NCBI RefSeq assembly: GCF_022533585.1
Contig: NZ_CP092827.1
Coordinates: forward strand, 1,466,001 to 1,530,000
Direction of reading: 5' to 3'
Source: Pseudomonas sp. LS.1a
GTDB taxonomy: Bacteria; Pseudomonadota; Gammaproteobacteria; Pseudomonadales; Pseudomonadaceae
DNA: 64,000 nucleotides
Positions 1-9,145 of this stretch are shown piece by piece. The position numbers and the translations under genes are program-made. How positions within the stretch are numbered: the stretch's first letter is position 1; each line of letters starts with the position of its first letter. Below the pieces are notes generated by a model, which saw nothing but the letters and a program-made list of their open reading frames with translations, did not search any database and was not told the origin of the DNA.

Positions 1-940
1 CCAGCCGCTGCGTGGTCTCCTCAATCTCCTGGACACGCTGTGCCTTGGCCTCGAGGATTTCTCGGTTGGTTTTTTGCAGCGTTGCGATATCCGCTTCGCG
101 CGTTTGCAACTGCCTGGAAAGCGCTTCAACTTTTTGCGCTTCTGGCCTGAGCAGCGTGATTTGCTCAGTAGCAGTGCGGTATTTCTTGTTCGCCTCTTCC
201 AGGCGCTTGTTCATCGCAGCGATATTTTCACGCAAGCTGCGTTCGACCGATTCGAACGCCCTTTCCAGCTCGCGAACCCGTTCAATGGACAGCGAGTCGA
301 TAGCACCCGGCTTGTGCGTTTCGCTCTTCACTGCAACGATGCCCAGCCACTTGCCGAGCATCTTCACGTCGATGATCTGCAAGTGCTCGGCCAGCAGCCG
401 GAACGGTTCCATCAGGTAGAACGTGTGCTTGTGGTCAATGAAGTCATTGACCCCGAACGGTACGGTAATCACCAGTCGGCCACCCCGCTTTAGCAGGTCG
501 TGGGCCTTTTCGATGAACAGCTCCGGGCGTACCAGGTGCTCGAGCACTTCGCTGATGACAACGGTGTCCGGTTCGACCTCGAGCGTATCCAGCGCGAGGA
601 AGTCTGAATTGATATACGTGACGTTCTGCTGGATGTGGACCGGTTCGGCAGACAGGTAGCCCTTGGCCTCTTCGATGGCTTGCGGGCTGGTGTCCACGCC
701 GGTGACCAGGCAGCCTTCACGTGCCAGCAGCAGGGGCACGATGCCCTGCGAGCAGCCAACATCCAGGATCCGGCGCCCTTTGACCTGGGCGCAGATCCAG
801 TGGATGCGGGACTGCGTTTCCCGCATGAACTGATCCCCCAGCTTGCCGTAATAGGCTTCCATCACGCGGTCATGAATATCGGCCAAAGGTGAGGGCTGCT
901 CTGTGTTCACGGTAGGTTTCTCAAGCGTGGGGTTGTTCAT
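1..940 (-). CDS. SAM-dependent methyltransferase with C-terminal coiled coil (3' end outside window)
   Basis: Partial: the ATG at 940-938 opens 313 codons without a stop before the window edge. Residues about 20-205 form a class I SAM methyltransferase: the glycine-rich motif I is ILDVGCSQG (58-66), with an acidic residue D83 after strand 2 and an SEVLEHL motif (130-136). From about residue 218 the chain becomes a continuous charged heptad-like coiled coil with no sign of ending. It lies 13 bp after wecC on the same strand, so it probably belongs to the surface-polysaccharide operon and acts at the inner membrane or in the cytoplasm on a glycan. Methyltransferase plus coiled coil recalls WbdD-type chain-terminating proteins of E. 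coli O-antigens, but WbdD has a kinase domain between them and none is seen here. The exact substrate cannot be read from sequence. Confidence 0.85.
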   Translation of the reverse strand, partial: MNNPTLEKPTVNTEQPSPLADIHDRVMEAYYGKLGDQFMRETQSRIHWICAQVKGRRILDVGCSQGIVPLLLAREGCLVTGVDTSPQAIEEAKGYLSAEPVHIQQNVTYINSDFLALDTLEVEPDTVVISEVLEHLVRPELFIEKAHDLLKRGGRLVITVPFGVNDFIDHKHTFYLMEPFRLLAEHLQIIDVKMLGKWLGIVAVKSETHKPGAIDSLSIERVRELERAFESVERSLRENIAAMNKRLEEANKKYRTATEQITLLRPEAQKVEALSRQLQTREADIATLQKTNREILEAKAQRVQEIEETTQRL

Positions 941-953
941 GCGGTTGGGTTCA

Positions 954-2216
954 TCAAGCCTGGGTAACGCCAGCGGCGTCGATCACGAATGCTGCTTCAC
1001 GTACCTTGAAGGTACCGCGGAATTCGCGGTGTTTCACCAGCAGTACGTGGATGTCGGCGCTATCCTGCGCGTAGTCGAAGTCCACGTGCTCGTGGCGCGC
1101 CAAGCGCTGCGGCAAGGTTTCGATGTTCGGTTCGACCAGTTGCAGGGTGGCTTCCAGCTCATTGCCCAGGCGCTCGGCGATGCTCAGGGCCGGGCTTTCG
1201 CGCAGGTCGTCGATATCGGCCTTGAAGGCCAGGCCGTAGCAGGCAATTTTCACTTGCTGGGCCGACTTGCCCGGGTTCTTGATCAGGAAGTTGGCCAGGG
1301 CCATCTTGACCTTGTCGATCACCCACTCGGGCTTGCTGTCGTTGACCACCCGGGCAGTGCGGATCAGGCGCGCCTGCTCTGGGGTCTGGCTGACGATGAA
1401 CCATGGGTCGACGGCGATGCAGTGGCCGCCGACGCCTGGGCCTGGCTGCAGGATGTTGACGCGCGGGTGGTGGTTGGCCAGGCGAATCAGCTCCCACACA
1501 TCGATGTCCAGCTTGTCGCAGATGATCGACAGTTCGTTGGCGAAGGCAATGTTCACGTCACGGAAGCTGTTTTCGGTCAGCTTGCACATTTCTGCGGTGC
1601 GGGCGTTGGTGACGATGCACTCGCCTTCAACGAAGGTGCGGTACAGGCGTACGGCTGCTTCGGAGCACTTGTTGGTCATGCCGCCGATGATGCGGTCGTT
1701 TTCCACCAGCTCGCGCAGCACGTGGCCTGGCAGTACACGCTCAGGGCAGTGGGCAACGCGGATGTCGGAGTCTTCGCCGTGGGTTTGCGGGAAGCTCAGG
1801 TCCGGGCGGGCCTGGGCCAGCCAGAAGGCCATCTGCTCGGTAGCTCCGACCGGGGAGGTGGATTCCAGGATGACCAGGTCACCCTTTTTCAGCACGGGCG
1901 CGATGGCCTTGCTGGCGGACTCGATGTAGCTCAGGTCCGGCTGGTGGTCATCCATGAACGGGGTCGGCACGGCAATCAGGAAGGCATCGGCAGCTTCCGG
2001 AACGGTAGAAGCGCGCAGGAAACCTTCGGTTACGGCAGCGTGTACCACCATGTCCAGCTCAGGCTCGACAATGTGGATTTCACCACGGTTGATGGTGTCG
2101 ACTGCATGCTTGTTTACGTCGATGCCGATGACATGCTTCTTGCGGGCGGCGAAAACGGCGGCGGTTGGCAGGCCGATATAGCCCAAGCCTACGACGGAAA
2201 TTTTATTGAAGCTCAT
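954..2216 (-). CDS. wecC: UDP-N-acetyl-D-mannosamine dehydrogenase
   Basis: 420 aa, full length for the family. It oxidises UDP-ManNAc twice with NAD+ to UDP-ManNAcA, a sugar donor for O-antigen or enterobacterial-common-antigen-like glycans. The NAD-binding motif GLGYIG is at residues 10-15. The catalytic cysteine lies in GVGGHC (C266), with K212 in the MCKLTEN segment, so the active site looks intact. Its ATG overlaps the stop of wecB by four bases (2213-2216), showing translational coupling, and the methyltransferase follows 13 bp downstream. UDP-glucose dehydrogenases are related, but the wecB partner favours the ManNAc substrate. Confidence 0.93.
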   Translation of the reverse strand: MSFNKISVVGLGYIGLPTAAVFAARKKHVIGIDVNKHAVDTINRGEIHIVEPELDMVVHAAVTEGFLRASTVPEAADAFLIAVPTPFMDDHQPDLSYIESASKAIAPVLKKGDLVILESTSPVGATEQMAFWLAQARPDLSFPQTHGEDSDIRVAHCPERVLPGHVLRELVENDRIIGGMTNKCSEAAVRLYRTFVEGECIVTNARTAEMCKLTENSFRDVNIAFANELSIICDKLDIDVWELIRLANHHPRVNILQPGPGVGGHCIAVDPWFIVSQTPEQARLIRTARVVNDSKPEWVIDKVKMALANFLIKNPGKSAQQVKIACYGLAFKADIDDLRESPALSIAERLGNELEATLQLVEPNIETLPQRLARHEHVDFDYAQDSADIHVLLVKHREFRGTFKVREAAFVIDAAGVTQA

Positions 2217-3355
2217 GCTGCGTCCTTGGAGTTAGAGAGGGCGGAAAGTGCGTCGAGGATTCGCGCGCACGCTTTTCCATCGCCGTAGGGGTTGTGGGCG
2301 AAGCTCATCTCGCGATAGGTCGCATCGTCGGTGAGCAGTTTCGCCAGGTGTTCGGTGATCGATTCCACATCGGTACCCACCAGTTTGACGGTGCCGGCGG
2401 CCACGGCTTCCGGGCGCTCGGTGGTGTCACGCATGACCAGTACCGGTTTGCCCAGGGCAGGTGCTTCTTCCTGGATGCCGCCGGAGTCGGTCAGGATCAG
2501 GTAGGAACGGGTCATCAGGTAGACGAACGGCAGGTAGTCCAGCGGCTCGATCAGGTGAATGTTGTTGACGTCGGCCAGCAGGCGGTTGACCGGTTCGCGC
2601 ACGTTCGGGTTGAGGTGTACCGGGTACACGATGTCCACGTCAGGAAATTGGCGCGCGGTTTGTACCAGTGCCTGGCAGATGCGTTCGAAGCCGCCACCAA
2701 AGTTTTCGCGGCGATGGCCGGTGACCAGCACCATGCGGCGCTCCGGGTTCAGGAAGCTGAACTGTTCTTCGAACTGGCTCTTCAGCGCGGGGCTTTCCAG
2801 CTTGCGGACCACTTCCAGCAGCGCGTCGATCACGGTGTTGCCGGTGGTATGGATGGTCGCGGCGTCGATGCCTTCACGCAGCAGGTTGTCCTGCGAAGTG
2901 GAGGTGGGCGCGAAGTGCAGGGCGGCCAGTGCGCCGGTCAGGCGGCGGTTGCCTTCTTCCGGCCATGGCGAATAAAGGTTGCCAGTGCGCAGGCCGGCTT
3001 CCACGTGGGCGATCGGAATCTGCTGGTAGTAGGCGGCCAGGCTGGTAGCCAGGGTTGTCGCGGTGTCCCCGTGCACCAGCACCACGTCGGGCTTGAACTC
3101 GGCCAGCACAGGCTTCAGACCCTGCAGGATGGCAGTGGTCACGTCGGTCAGGTCCTGGCCGGGCTTCATGATGTTCAAGTCGTAGTCGGGCGTGATCTCG
3201 AACAGCTCCAGTACCTGGTCGAGCATCTGGCGGTGCTGGCCAGTTACGCAGACGCGCGACTCGAAACGGTCGTCCTGGGCAAGGTTGAGGGCCAGGGGGG
3301 CCATTTTGATGGCCTCTGGGCGGGTGCCAAATACAGTGAGGGTCTTGAGGGACAC
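2213..3355 (-). CDS. wecB: UDP-N-acetylglucosamine 2-epimerase (non-hydrolysing)
   Basis: 380 aa from a GTG at 3355-3353. It interconverts UDP-GlcNAc and UDP-ManNAc and supplies WecC. The family signature GTRPEAIKM sits at residues 10-18, and HVEAGLRTG and the UDP-binding [10 protein letters not shown] are present. The reading frame stays open upstream to an ATG at 3529, but those 58 residues are low-complexity, unlike the family, and the GTG gives the usual length with FGTRPEA at the very N-terminus. An AGAAG stretch lies about 8 nt before the GTG. It is the first gene of the minus-strand polysaccharide block seen here. Confidence 0.9.
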   Translation of the reverse strand: MSLKTLTVFGTRPEAIKMAPLALNLAQDDRFESRVCVTGQHRQMLDQVLELFEITPDYDLNIMKPGQDLTDVTTAILQGLKPVLAEFKPDVVLVHGDTATTLATSLAAYYQQIPIAHVEAGLRTGNLYSPWPEEGNRRLTGALAALHFAPTSTSQDNLLREGIDAATIHTTGNTVIDALLEVVRKLESPALKSQFEEQFSFLNPERRMVLVTGHRRENFGGGFERICQALVQTARQFPDVDIVYPVHLNPNVREPVNRLLADVNNIHLIEPLDYLPFVYLMTRSYLILTDSGGIQEEAPALGKPVLVMRDTTERPEAVAAGTVKLVGTDVESITEHLAKLLTDDATYREMSFAHNPYGDGKACARILDALSALSNSKDAA

Positions 3356-4043
3356 GGCGACGGTCTTCTGTGTGTGAGTGAAGGCGGTTGGATCGGGTGC
3401 TACGTGTGCGGAGCGCGGAGGGTTACGCAGATCGGCCGGGGGGCTGGCCTGGGTAGCGCTACGCACGCAAGAGCGAGCGGGGGGGCGGAGGGAGGTGAAG
3501 AAAAATTCATTTTGGCTCGGATCCTTCAAGCATAGCGGTTGTCCAATGGCCGCAAATTTATCACTTCGTCATCAATATGACATCCCGTCTGGCACGTTTT
3601 TTTCCCTGGCTGTGCGAATTTGGCTATATCTATCGGCTGATTGGATCCGATTTTCGAAAGTTGCATCAAAAAAAACGATTGTTTGATGTTATTCAGGCAT
3701 CATGCCAAGAAAGTCAATTCGACTGAGGCATACGACGAACGGGTGGGAGCCTTGTCCGGCAAGGCTTGTAGGAAAAACAACTGCGATTGGTCTGAATGAA
3801 ACCTAGATTAAACGGGAATTTACCTAGCGGCGAATTGCCATCTCCTTTGTTTCATGAAGTTAACCTGGAATATGGCGTAAAGCCATCATTTTTGGGTGGG
3901 CGAAGTTGCTTTTTTTAATGTCGGATCCGGTAACGATTAACTGGACCAAGTGCCTGTTTACAAAATGGCAGAACCGCTAGGGTTGATTGCGCAGTCGAAG
4001 GAAAACGGCTGCTGGAAAATGACCAACCCAAGGAGTGTTCACC
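3356..4043. other. 688-bp intergenic region between wecB and comEA (divergent)
   Basis: No convincing gene. The wecB-proximal part (3356-3530) is G+C-rich, is open in the wecB frame, and contains a 10-bp palindrome GTAGCGCTAC (3456-3465). The middle (about 3540-3960) is clearly richer in A/T than its surroundings, with T-tracts near 3600 and 3911. It holds a small hairpin with ATGGC/GCCAT arms (about 3872-3886) and a degenerate REP fragment near 3740-3770. Promoters for both the polysaccharide operon and comEA must lie here, but I cannot place them. Confidence 0.6.
3738..3770. repeat. Degenerate single REP-like element
   Basis: GGTGGGAGCC followed by a short CTTGTCCGGCAAG hairpin resembles one REP arm with a diverged core. 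No inverted partner is seen. Confidence 0.4.
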
Positions 4044-4379
4044 ATGCGTAACAACGTTCTGTCGTACCTGCTGCTGCCGCTGTTCGCCAGCCTGTCCTTT
4101 TCCCTCAGCGCCGCCCCGGCCAGCGCCACGGCGGTGCCCGAGCCGGTGCCGGTGGTAAGCCAGCAGCAGGCCCAGCAGCCGCAGCGGCTGGACCTGAACA
4201 CCGCCGATGCGCTGACGTTGCAGAAGGAATTGAACGGCATAGGGAAGGCCAAGGCCGAGGCCATCGTGGCTTACCGGGAGGCCAATGGGCCGTTTGCTTC
4301 GGTGGATGAACTGCTGGAGATCAAGGGCATTGGCAATGCGTTGCTGGAGCGTAACCGGGACAAGGTGATGGTGGAGTAA
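4044..4379 (+). CDS. ComEA-family helix-hairpin-helix DNA-binding protein
   Basis: 111 aa. A hydrophobic signal peptide (about residues 1-24, ending in an Ala-rich stretch) precedes a Pro/Gln-rich linker and a C-terminal ComEA domain with tandem helix-hairpin-helix motifs (LNTADA at about 50, GIGKAKAEAI, then IKGIGNALLE). Family members bind double-stranded DNA in the periplasm and aid DNA uptake. In Pseudomonas, short ComEA homologues commonly flank O-antigen clusters, as here. The start is chosen at 4044 because AGGAG (4031-4035) precedes it by 8 nt. An upstream in-frame TTG at 4035 falls inside that site. Confidence 0.88.
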   Translation: MRNNVLSYLLLPLFASLSFSLSAAPASATAVPEPVPVVSQQQAQQPQRLDLNTADALTLQKELNGIGKAKAEAIVAYREANGPFASVDELLEIKGIGNALLERNRDKVMVE

Positions 4380-4428
4380 ATGGGCGAGGAGGGTGAGCCT
4401 GTCGGTTTGGGGTTGCCTTCTGGAACCT

Positions 4429-4447
4429 GGGGCTGCTTTGCAGCCCT
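4429..4447 (+). terminator. Hairpin downstream of comEA
   Basis: GGGCTGC and GCAGCCC arms with a TTT loop lie about 50 bp after the comEA stop. No clear T-run follows, so the termination role is tentative. Confidence 0.35.
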
Positions 4448-4567
4448 TCGACAAGGGGCGCAAAGCACCCCAATAAATACCTGATAAAACAATAAGTTAT
4501 TTTTTACTTTGCGGTGCGTCAAAATATTGCCTTAAAAGGTGGCTCTTAAACCCTTTACTTTGACCTT

Positions 4568-4735
4568 TTAGCGGTCTTGCGCATCCTTGGCATCCGCCTC
4601 GGCATTGCGTTCGTGCACCTTGCGCAGCTGTTCTTCGGTCAGTGGCAGTTTTTTGGCCGTGTCGCGCAGCAGCATCAGCCCGCCGACGATTGAGCCGAGG
4701 GCTATGATGAGTATCAGCCAGGCATACCAGGGCAT
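4568..4735 (-). CDS. DUF2897-like small single-span membrane protein
   Basis: 55 aa. It starts MPWYAWLILIIALGSIVGG, giving one N-terminal transmembrane helix (about residues 4-22), followed by a charged cytoplasmic tail ending in acidic/Ala-rich residues. An AAAGGAG box lies about 9 nt before the ATG at 4735. Longer upstream starts (to 4807) would add a polar stretch before the membrane helix and lack a ribosome site. Function is unknown. It is divergent from pyrF. Confidence 0.75.
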   Translation of the reverse strand: MPWYAWLILIIALGSIVGGLMLLRDTAKKLPLTEEQLRKVHERNAEADAKDAQDR

Positions 4736-4916
4736 TTTCGTTCTCCTTTGCTGGTGATGGGCAGCGCTTGTACAAGTGTTGAGCAATTGCCCGTTCCGTA
4801 GGTTCAATTATAGGAGCCAGCCACTGTTGGGCCAATTCCGTGACCCGCGGGCCCCAAAGCCTGCGCCACTTCGTTTACAATGCGCGCCGTTTTCGACTTG
4901 CCAAGAGACCCTGCCC

Positions 4917-5618
4917 ATGTCCGCCTGCCAGACGCCCCTGATCGTCGCCCTGGATTTCCCTACCCGTGAGGCCGCCCTGAAGCTGGCTGACCAGCTTGAC
5001 CCTGCGCTGTGCCGGGTGAAGGTTGGCAAGGAGCTGTTCACCAGCAGCGCTTCGGGCATTGTCGAAACCCTGTGCGACAAGGGCTTCGAAGTGTTCCTGG
5101 ACCTCAAGTTCCACGACATCCCCAACACCACTGCCATGGCGGTGAGGGCTGCGGCCGAAATGGGTGTGTGGATGGTGAACGTGCACTGCTCCGGTGGCCT
5201 GCGCATGATGGCGGCTTGCCGCGAGGAGCTGGCCAAGCGCAGCGGCCCGCAGCCGTTGCTGATTGGTGTGACCGTGCTGACCAGCATGGAGCGTGAAGAC
5301 CTGGCCGGTATCGGCCTGGATGTCGACCCGCAAGAGCAGGTGTTGCGCCTGGCGGCGCTGGCTCAGAAGGCTGGCATGGACGGTTTGGTGTGCTCGGCGC
5401 TGGAGGCCCCGGCACTGAAGGCGGCGCACCCGTCGCTGCAGCTGGTGACCCCGGGCATTCGCCCGGCGGGCAGTGCGCAGGATGACCAGCGCCGTATCCT
5501 CACCCCGCGCCAGGCACTGGATGCGGGTTCGGATTACCTGGTAATCGGCCGCCCGATCAGCCAGGCCGCCGACCCGGCGCAGGCGCTGGCTGCGGTGGTG
5601 GCGGAAATTCGTGGGTAA
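4917..5618 (+). CDS. pyrF: Orotidine 5'-phosphate decarboxylase
   Basis: 233 aa. It catalyses the last step of de novo UMP synthesis (OMP to UMP plus CO2) in the cytosol. The catalytic DxKxxD tetrad is visible in [10 protein letters not shown] (D62, K64, D67), and the C-terminal phosphate-binding GIRP and VIGRPI motifs are present. The start at 4917 gives [14 protein letters not shown], the usual beginning. The upstream frame to 4776 reads through a promoter-like spacer and is rejected. A strong hairpin terminator follows directly. Confidence 0.96.
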   Translation: MSACQTPLIVALDFPTREAALKLADQLDPALCRVKVGKELFTSSASGIVETLCDKGFEVFLDLKFHDIPNTTAMAVRAAAEMGVWMVNVHCSGGLRMMAACREELAKRSGPQPLLIGVTVLTSMEREDLAGIGLDVDPQEQVLRLAALAQKAGMDGLVCSALEAPALKAAHPSLQLVTPGIRPAGSAQDDQRRILTPRQALDAGSDYLVIGRPISQAADPAQALAAVVAEIRG

Positions 5619-5634
5619 GTAGCCTGCGTTATCG

Positions 5635-5667
5635 AAAAGGCCAGCATGAGAGTGCTGGCCTTTTTTG
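5635..5667 (+). terminator. Rho-independent terminator of pyrF
   Basis: 12-bp arms AAAAGGCCAGCA / TGCTGGCCTTTT around a 6-nt loop continue into a T-run, 17 bp after the pyrF stop. Confidence 0.9.
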
Positions 5668-5702
5668 TTTGGCTGCTCCGCGAATGGCACCGCCTTCGGC
5701 GG

Positions 5703-5849
5703 TGATCGCCGGCAAGCCGGCTCCCACAAAAGAGCCCAACCTCATGGGCCAGCGCAGGACCTGTGGGAGCGGGCGCGCCCGCGAAGCAGACGCTGCGGTG
5801 GATGGCACGGGCTTCGCCCGTGTTCGCGGGCACGCCCGCTCCCACAGGG
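5703..5849. repeat. Composite REP cluster (three arms)
   Basis: One diverged arm (5703-5729) is followed by two arms facing apart (5760-5788 and 5823-5849), with CCTGTGGGAGCGGGC first and GCCCGCTCCCACAGG last. The segment between them carries a small hairpin (CGGGCTTCGCCCG). It fills most of the 312-bp pyrF-acyltransferase gap, in which no gene is seen. Confidence 0.8.
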
Positions 5850-5930
5850 ACTGTGTTGGCCTGTAAGTGTTCAGCTGCAACTGAAGCCATCGCTCAGCTT
5901 CGGAAAATACCTACAGCGTGGCTTCGCTGG

Positions 5931-6956
5931 TCAGATCACGGCGCGCACGGGCTTGATCAGCCTGATCAGGTAAATCGGTATCAGCGTCAACATGAACACC
6001 CCCACCGCCAGCAGCGGTATCAGCCACGCCAGTGAATGCCCTTCGATCAGCGGGCCATAGACGATGCTGGCCCTGTTCATGATGAACACGTGCAAACAGT
6101 ACAGCCCCAGCGTGCAGCCAGATAACTCGGCTAGCAGCTTGCTGTGCCGTACCAGCTGGCCGCCCAGCGCAAGCAGCAAGCGGAACGCGCAGATGGCGGC
6201 CAGCACCACCAGCGGCGACACGTAGGAATAGAAGACCTGGTTGGGCACGTCCTGCTGCACCGACATGGCGTGGGTGGCGGCGGCGGTCAGGGCGCCGCTG
6301 ATAAAGAACCCGCCAAGGTTTACCCAGGCGTTGCCAGGGCCATGCAGCCGAATGTGTTCGAATACATAAGCCCCCAGAAATGCGTAACCCGCATACCCCA
6401 TGAACGAAAACAATTCATAGGTATTGGTCAGGTTGGCCAACGCTGGAGCGAACTGCGCGACGGTGGGGAGCAGGCAACTGACTGCTAGCCACATGCCCAG
6501 GAAAACACGCTTTTCCTGTGGCCCGGAATGCTGGTAGACCTTGGCCATGAACGGCATGATCAAGTAGACGCCGATGATCGCGTACAAGTACCAGAGGTGG
6601 TAGTAGACGGGGCCTTGGAGCATGGCCAGTGCGGCTTGCCACACACTGCCATGCCCGACGCCCATTGTGGCCCGCCACAGCGCGTAGAACACAGACCAGA
6701 ACAGCAGCGGCGGCAGTATGCGCACGAATCGCTTCTGATAGAACCTGATGGCACCCTCCGAGCGATTCAACAGCAGGGCGCCGGACAACATCAGGAATAG
6801 CGGCACGCAAGACCGGACCAGCGAGTTGTAGATATTGGACGACATCCAGTTGTCATCCAGTTGTATCGCCCCTGCCGACGCGATGTGAAGAACTACCACC
6901 ATGAAGCAGGCGGCGATCCTGCAAAAGTCCAGCCCGGCATTCAAACGTTGCTGCAT
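5931..6956 (-). CDS. Acyltransferase family 3 membrane protein (WecH/OafA-like O-acetyltransferase)
   Basis: 341 aa with about ten hydrophobic helices spread over the whole length. The N-terminal helix carries RIAACFMVVVLHIASAG with the conserved histidine (H24), as in acyltransferase-3 proteins that move acetyl groups onto lipid-linked sugars or cell-surface glycans. The local pattern resembles E. coli WecH more than the large OafA proteins, which have an added SGNH domain that is absent here. Its location 2.6 kb from wecB/wecC suggests, but does not prove, O-acetylation of the same glycan. The C-terminus ends about 80 bp from the REP cluster. No operon partner is seen. Confidence 0.85.
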   Translation of the reverse strand: MQQRLNAGLDFCRIAACFMVVVLHIASAGAIQLDDNWMSSNIYNSLVRSCVPLFLMLSGALLLNRSEGAIRFYQKRFVRILPPLLFWSVFYALWRATMGVGHGSVWQAALAMLQGPVYYHLWYLYAIIGVYLIMPFMAKVYQHSGPQEKRVFLGMWLAVSCLLPTVAQFAPALANLTNTYELFSFMGYAGYAFLGAYVFEHIRLHGPGNAWVNLGGFFISGALTAAATHAMSVQQDVPNQVFYSYVSPLVVLAAICAFRLLLALGGQLVRHSKLLAELSGCTLGLYCLHVFIMNRASIVYGPLIEGHSLAWLIPLLAVGVFMLTLIPIYLIRLIKPVRAVI

Positions 6957-7098
6957 CGGTTGCCCACCTTTTCGCTGCCTTGCGCAATGGGTGCTTGTGG
7001 ATGCCTGAATTTAAGTCCGGCGGGCAAAACTGCAAGCGGCGAAAGTGCCACAACAAGGGTTTGCGACGCGATTTCATGGCCTGTAGAGGGGCTGCGTT

Positions 7099-8100
7099 CT
7101 AGACCTTCAACACCAACTTGCCAAAATTCTCCCCCCTGAACAGCTTCAGCAAGGACTCAGGGAAGGTCTCCAGCCCTTCCACCACATCCTCCTTGCTCTT
7201 CACCTGCCCGCTGGCCAGCCACCCGGCAATTTCCAGCGCGGCCTTGCCATAGTCCTTGGCGTAATCCATCACCACAAAGCCTTCCATGCGCGCACGGTTC
7301 ACCAGCAGCGACAGGTAGTTGGCCGGGCCTTTCACCGCTTCCTTGTTGTTGTACTGGCTGATTGCGCCGCAAATCACGATGCGTGCCTTGAAGTTGATGC
7401 GGGTCAGCACGGCATCGAGGATGTCGCCGCCGACGTTGTCGAAGTACACGTCCACGCCTTTGGGGCATTCGCGCTTCAGGCCGGCCAGCACGTCTTCGGC
7501 CTTGTAGTCGATCACCCCGTCAAAGCCCAGTTCGTCCTTCAGGTACTGGCACTTCTCGGCACCGCCGGCGATACCGACCACGCGGCAGCCTTTGATCTTG
7601 GCAATTTGCCCGACAATGCTGCCCACCGCGCCGGCCGCGCCGGAAATGACCACGGTATCACCGGCCTTGGGCTGGCCGACGTCCAGCAGGGCGAAGTAGG
7701 CGGTCATGCCGGTCATGCCCAGCGCCGACAGGTAGCGGGGCAGGGGCGCCAGGCTGGGGTCGATCTTGTGCAGGCCCTGGGCTTCGCCCGTGAAGTAGTC
7801 CTGCACGCCAAGGGCGCCGCTAACATGGTCGCCCGGCTTGTAGGAGGGGTGGTTGGAGGCAATCACTTCGCCGACGCCCAGCGCGCGCATCACCTGGCCC
7901 AGGGCCACGGGTGGGATGTAGGACTTGCCTTCGTTCATCCAGCCGCGCATGGCCGGGTCCAGCGACAGGTACAGGTTGCGCACCAGCACCTGGCCTTCGC
8001 CGGGTTGTTCGGCGGGCACGGTCTCGAAGCTGAAGTCGTCACGGCGTACGGCGCCGACCGGGCGTTTGGCGAGCAGGAAGCGACGGTTGGTGTGGGTCAT
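7099..8100 (-). CDS. NADP-dependent oxidoreductase, zinc-free MDR family (CurA / leukotriene B4 dehydrogenase-like)
   Basis: 333 aa. Medium-chain dehydrogenase/reductase: N-terminal GroES-like half, then a Rossmann half with GAAGAVGSIVGQIAK (NADP-binding), a YFDNVGG motif and an ICGAISQYN motif typical of the double-bond reductase branch. Zinc-ligand cysteines of alcohol dehydrogenases are absent. It likely reduces alpha,beta-unsaturated ketones or aldehydes with NADPH in the cytosol. AAGGA precedes the ATG by 6 nt. It is divergent from the SDR at 8275, with a 174-bp shared spacer. Confidence 0.88.
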   Translation of the reverse strand: MTHTNRRFLLAKRPVGAVRRDDFSFETVPAEQPGEGQVLVRNLYLSLDPAMRGWMNEGKSYIPPVALGQVMRALGVGEVIASNHPSYKPGDHVSGALGVQDYFTGEAQGLHKIDPSLAPLPRYLSALGMTGMTAYFALLDVGQPKAGDTVVISGAAGAVGSIVGQIAKIKGCRVVGIAGGAEKCQYLKDELGFDGVIDYKAEDVLAGLKRECPKGVDVYFDNVGGDILDAVLTRINFKARIVICGAISQYNNKEAVKGPANYLSLLVNRARMEGFVVMDYAKDYGKAALEIAGWLASGQVKSKEDVVEGLETFPESLLKLFRGENFGKLVLKV

Positions 8101-8274
8101 GGCGGGTCCTTGTGGGCAGTGGAGGGGGATGCGTTAAATCTACCCTGTTGATGTAGGCAGGTCCTTAACATCACTGACAAGCATGGTAGCCCAACCGGTG
8201 GGGTGATGATGCTGCCTGGCCGCTTGGTGGCTGACTATGCTCTGAACCCCACCAATCACGCTTTGGAGCACGCG

Positions 8275-9036
8275 ATGAGCATGACCTTTTCCGGCCAGGT
8301 AGCCCTGGTCACCGGCGGTGCCGCCGGCATCGGCCGGGCAACCGCCCTGGCTTTCGCCCAGGAGGGCCTGAGGGTGGTGGTGGCCGACCTCGACCCGACC
8401 GGTGGCGAGGCCACTGTGGCCTTGATCCATGCGGCGGGCGGCGAGGCGCTGTTCATTGCCTGTGACGTCACCCGCGACGCTGATGTGCGCCAGCTGCACG
8501 AGCGCCTGATTGCCGCCTATGGCCGGTTGGACTATGCCTACAACAACGCGGGTATCGAGATAGAGCAAGGCCGCCTGGCCGAGGGTAGCGAGGCGGAGTT
8601 CGATGCCATCATGGGCGTTAACGTGAAGGGGGTGTGGCTGTGCATGAAGTACCAGCTGCCGTTGCTGCTGGCCCAGGGCGGAGGGGCCATCGTCAATACC
8701 GCTTCGGTGGCGGGCTTGGGGGCGGCGCCGAAGATGAGCATCTACAGCGCCTCCAAGCACGCGGTGATCGGCCTGACCAAGTCGGCGGCCATCGAGTACG
8801 CCAAGAAGGGCATTCGTGTGAATGCGGTGTGCCCGGCGGTGATCGACACCGACATGTTCCGCCGCGCCTACCAGGCTGACCCGCGCAAGGCCGAGTTTGC
8901 CGCCGCCATGCACCCGGTGGGGCGCATTGGCAAGGTCGAGGAGATTGCCAGCGCCGTGCTGTACCTGTGCAGCGACGGTGCGGCGTTTACCACCGGACAT
9001 TGCCTGACGGTGGATGGTGGGGCTACGGCGATCTGA
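8275..9036 (+). CDS. SDR-family oxidoreductase
   Basis: 253 aa classical short-chain dehydrogenase. It shows the cofactor motif TGGAAGIG (13-20), NNAG, the catalytic Ser in NTASVAG and YSASK. The CPAVIDTDM segment and the C-terminal TVDGG are standard. D41-type acidic residues after strand 2 (VADLDPT) suggest NAD(H) preference. The start at 8275 has GGAG 7 nt upstream. The frame extends back to 8203 without a ribosome site. The substrate is unknown. Confidence 0.9.
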   Translation: MSMTFSGQVALVTGGAAGIGRATALAFAQEGLRVVVADLDPTGGEATVALIHAAGGEALFIACDVTRDADVRQLHERLIAAYGRLDYAYNNAGIEIEQGRLAEGSEAEFDAIMGVNVKGVWLCMKYQLPLLLAQGGGAIVNTASVAGLGAAPKMSIYSASKHAVIGLTKSAAIEYAKKGIRVNAVCPAVIDTDMFRRAYQADPRKAEFAAAMHPVGRIGKVEEIASAVLYLCSDGAAFTTGHCLTVDGGATAI

Positions 9037-9050
9037 GCCGATATCGGTGT

Positions 9051-9145
9051 GGCCTTCTTCGCGGGTAAACCCGCTCCCACAGGTAGCCCGCTGGCCTCAG
9101 GGCTGGTGATACCCCTGTGGGAGCGGGTCTACCCGCGAAGGGGCC
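9051..9145. repeat. REP inverted pair (30-nt spacer), one arm inside a coding sequence
   Basis: Arms 9051-9083 and 9114-9145 face each other across 30 nt (CTCCCACAGG ... CCTGTGGGAG). Cores differ (GTAAAC versus GTAGAC). The second arm encodes the last residues of the MFS gene on the minus strand. Confidence 0.92.

Noticed and set aside
903..2288. A 461-codon plus-strand frame over wecC
   Set aside because: Opposite to a complete wecC with intact active site. The translated sequence has no recognisable domain.
3456..3465. GTAGCGCTAC palindrome as an ops/JUMPStart element for RfaH
   Set aside because: Only a partial match to the ops core on the wrong spacing and without the rest of the JUMPStart sequence.
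3356..3529. N-terminal extension of wecB to the ATG at 3529
   Set aside because: The 58 added residues are low-complexity and not like the epimerase family, while the GTG at 3355 gives the standard length.
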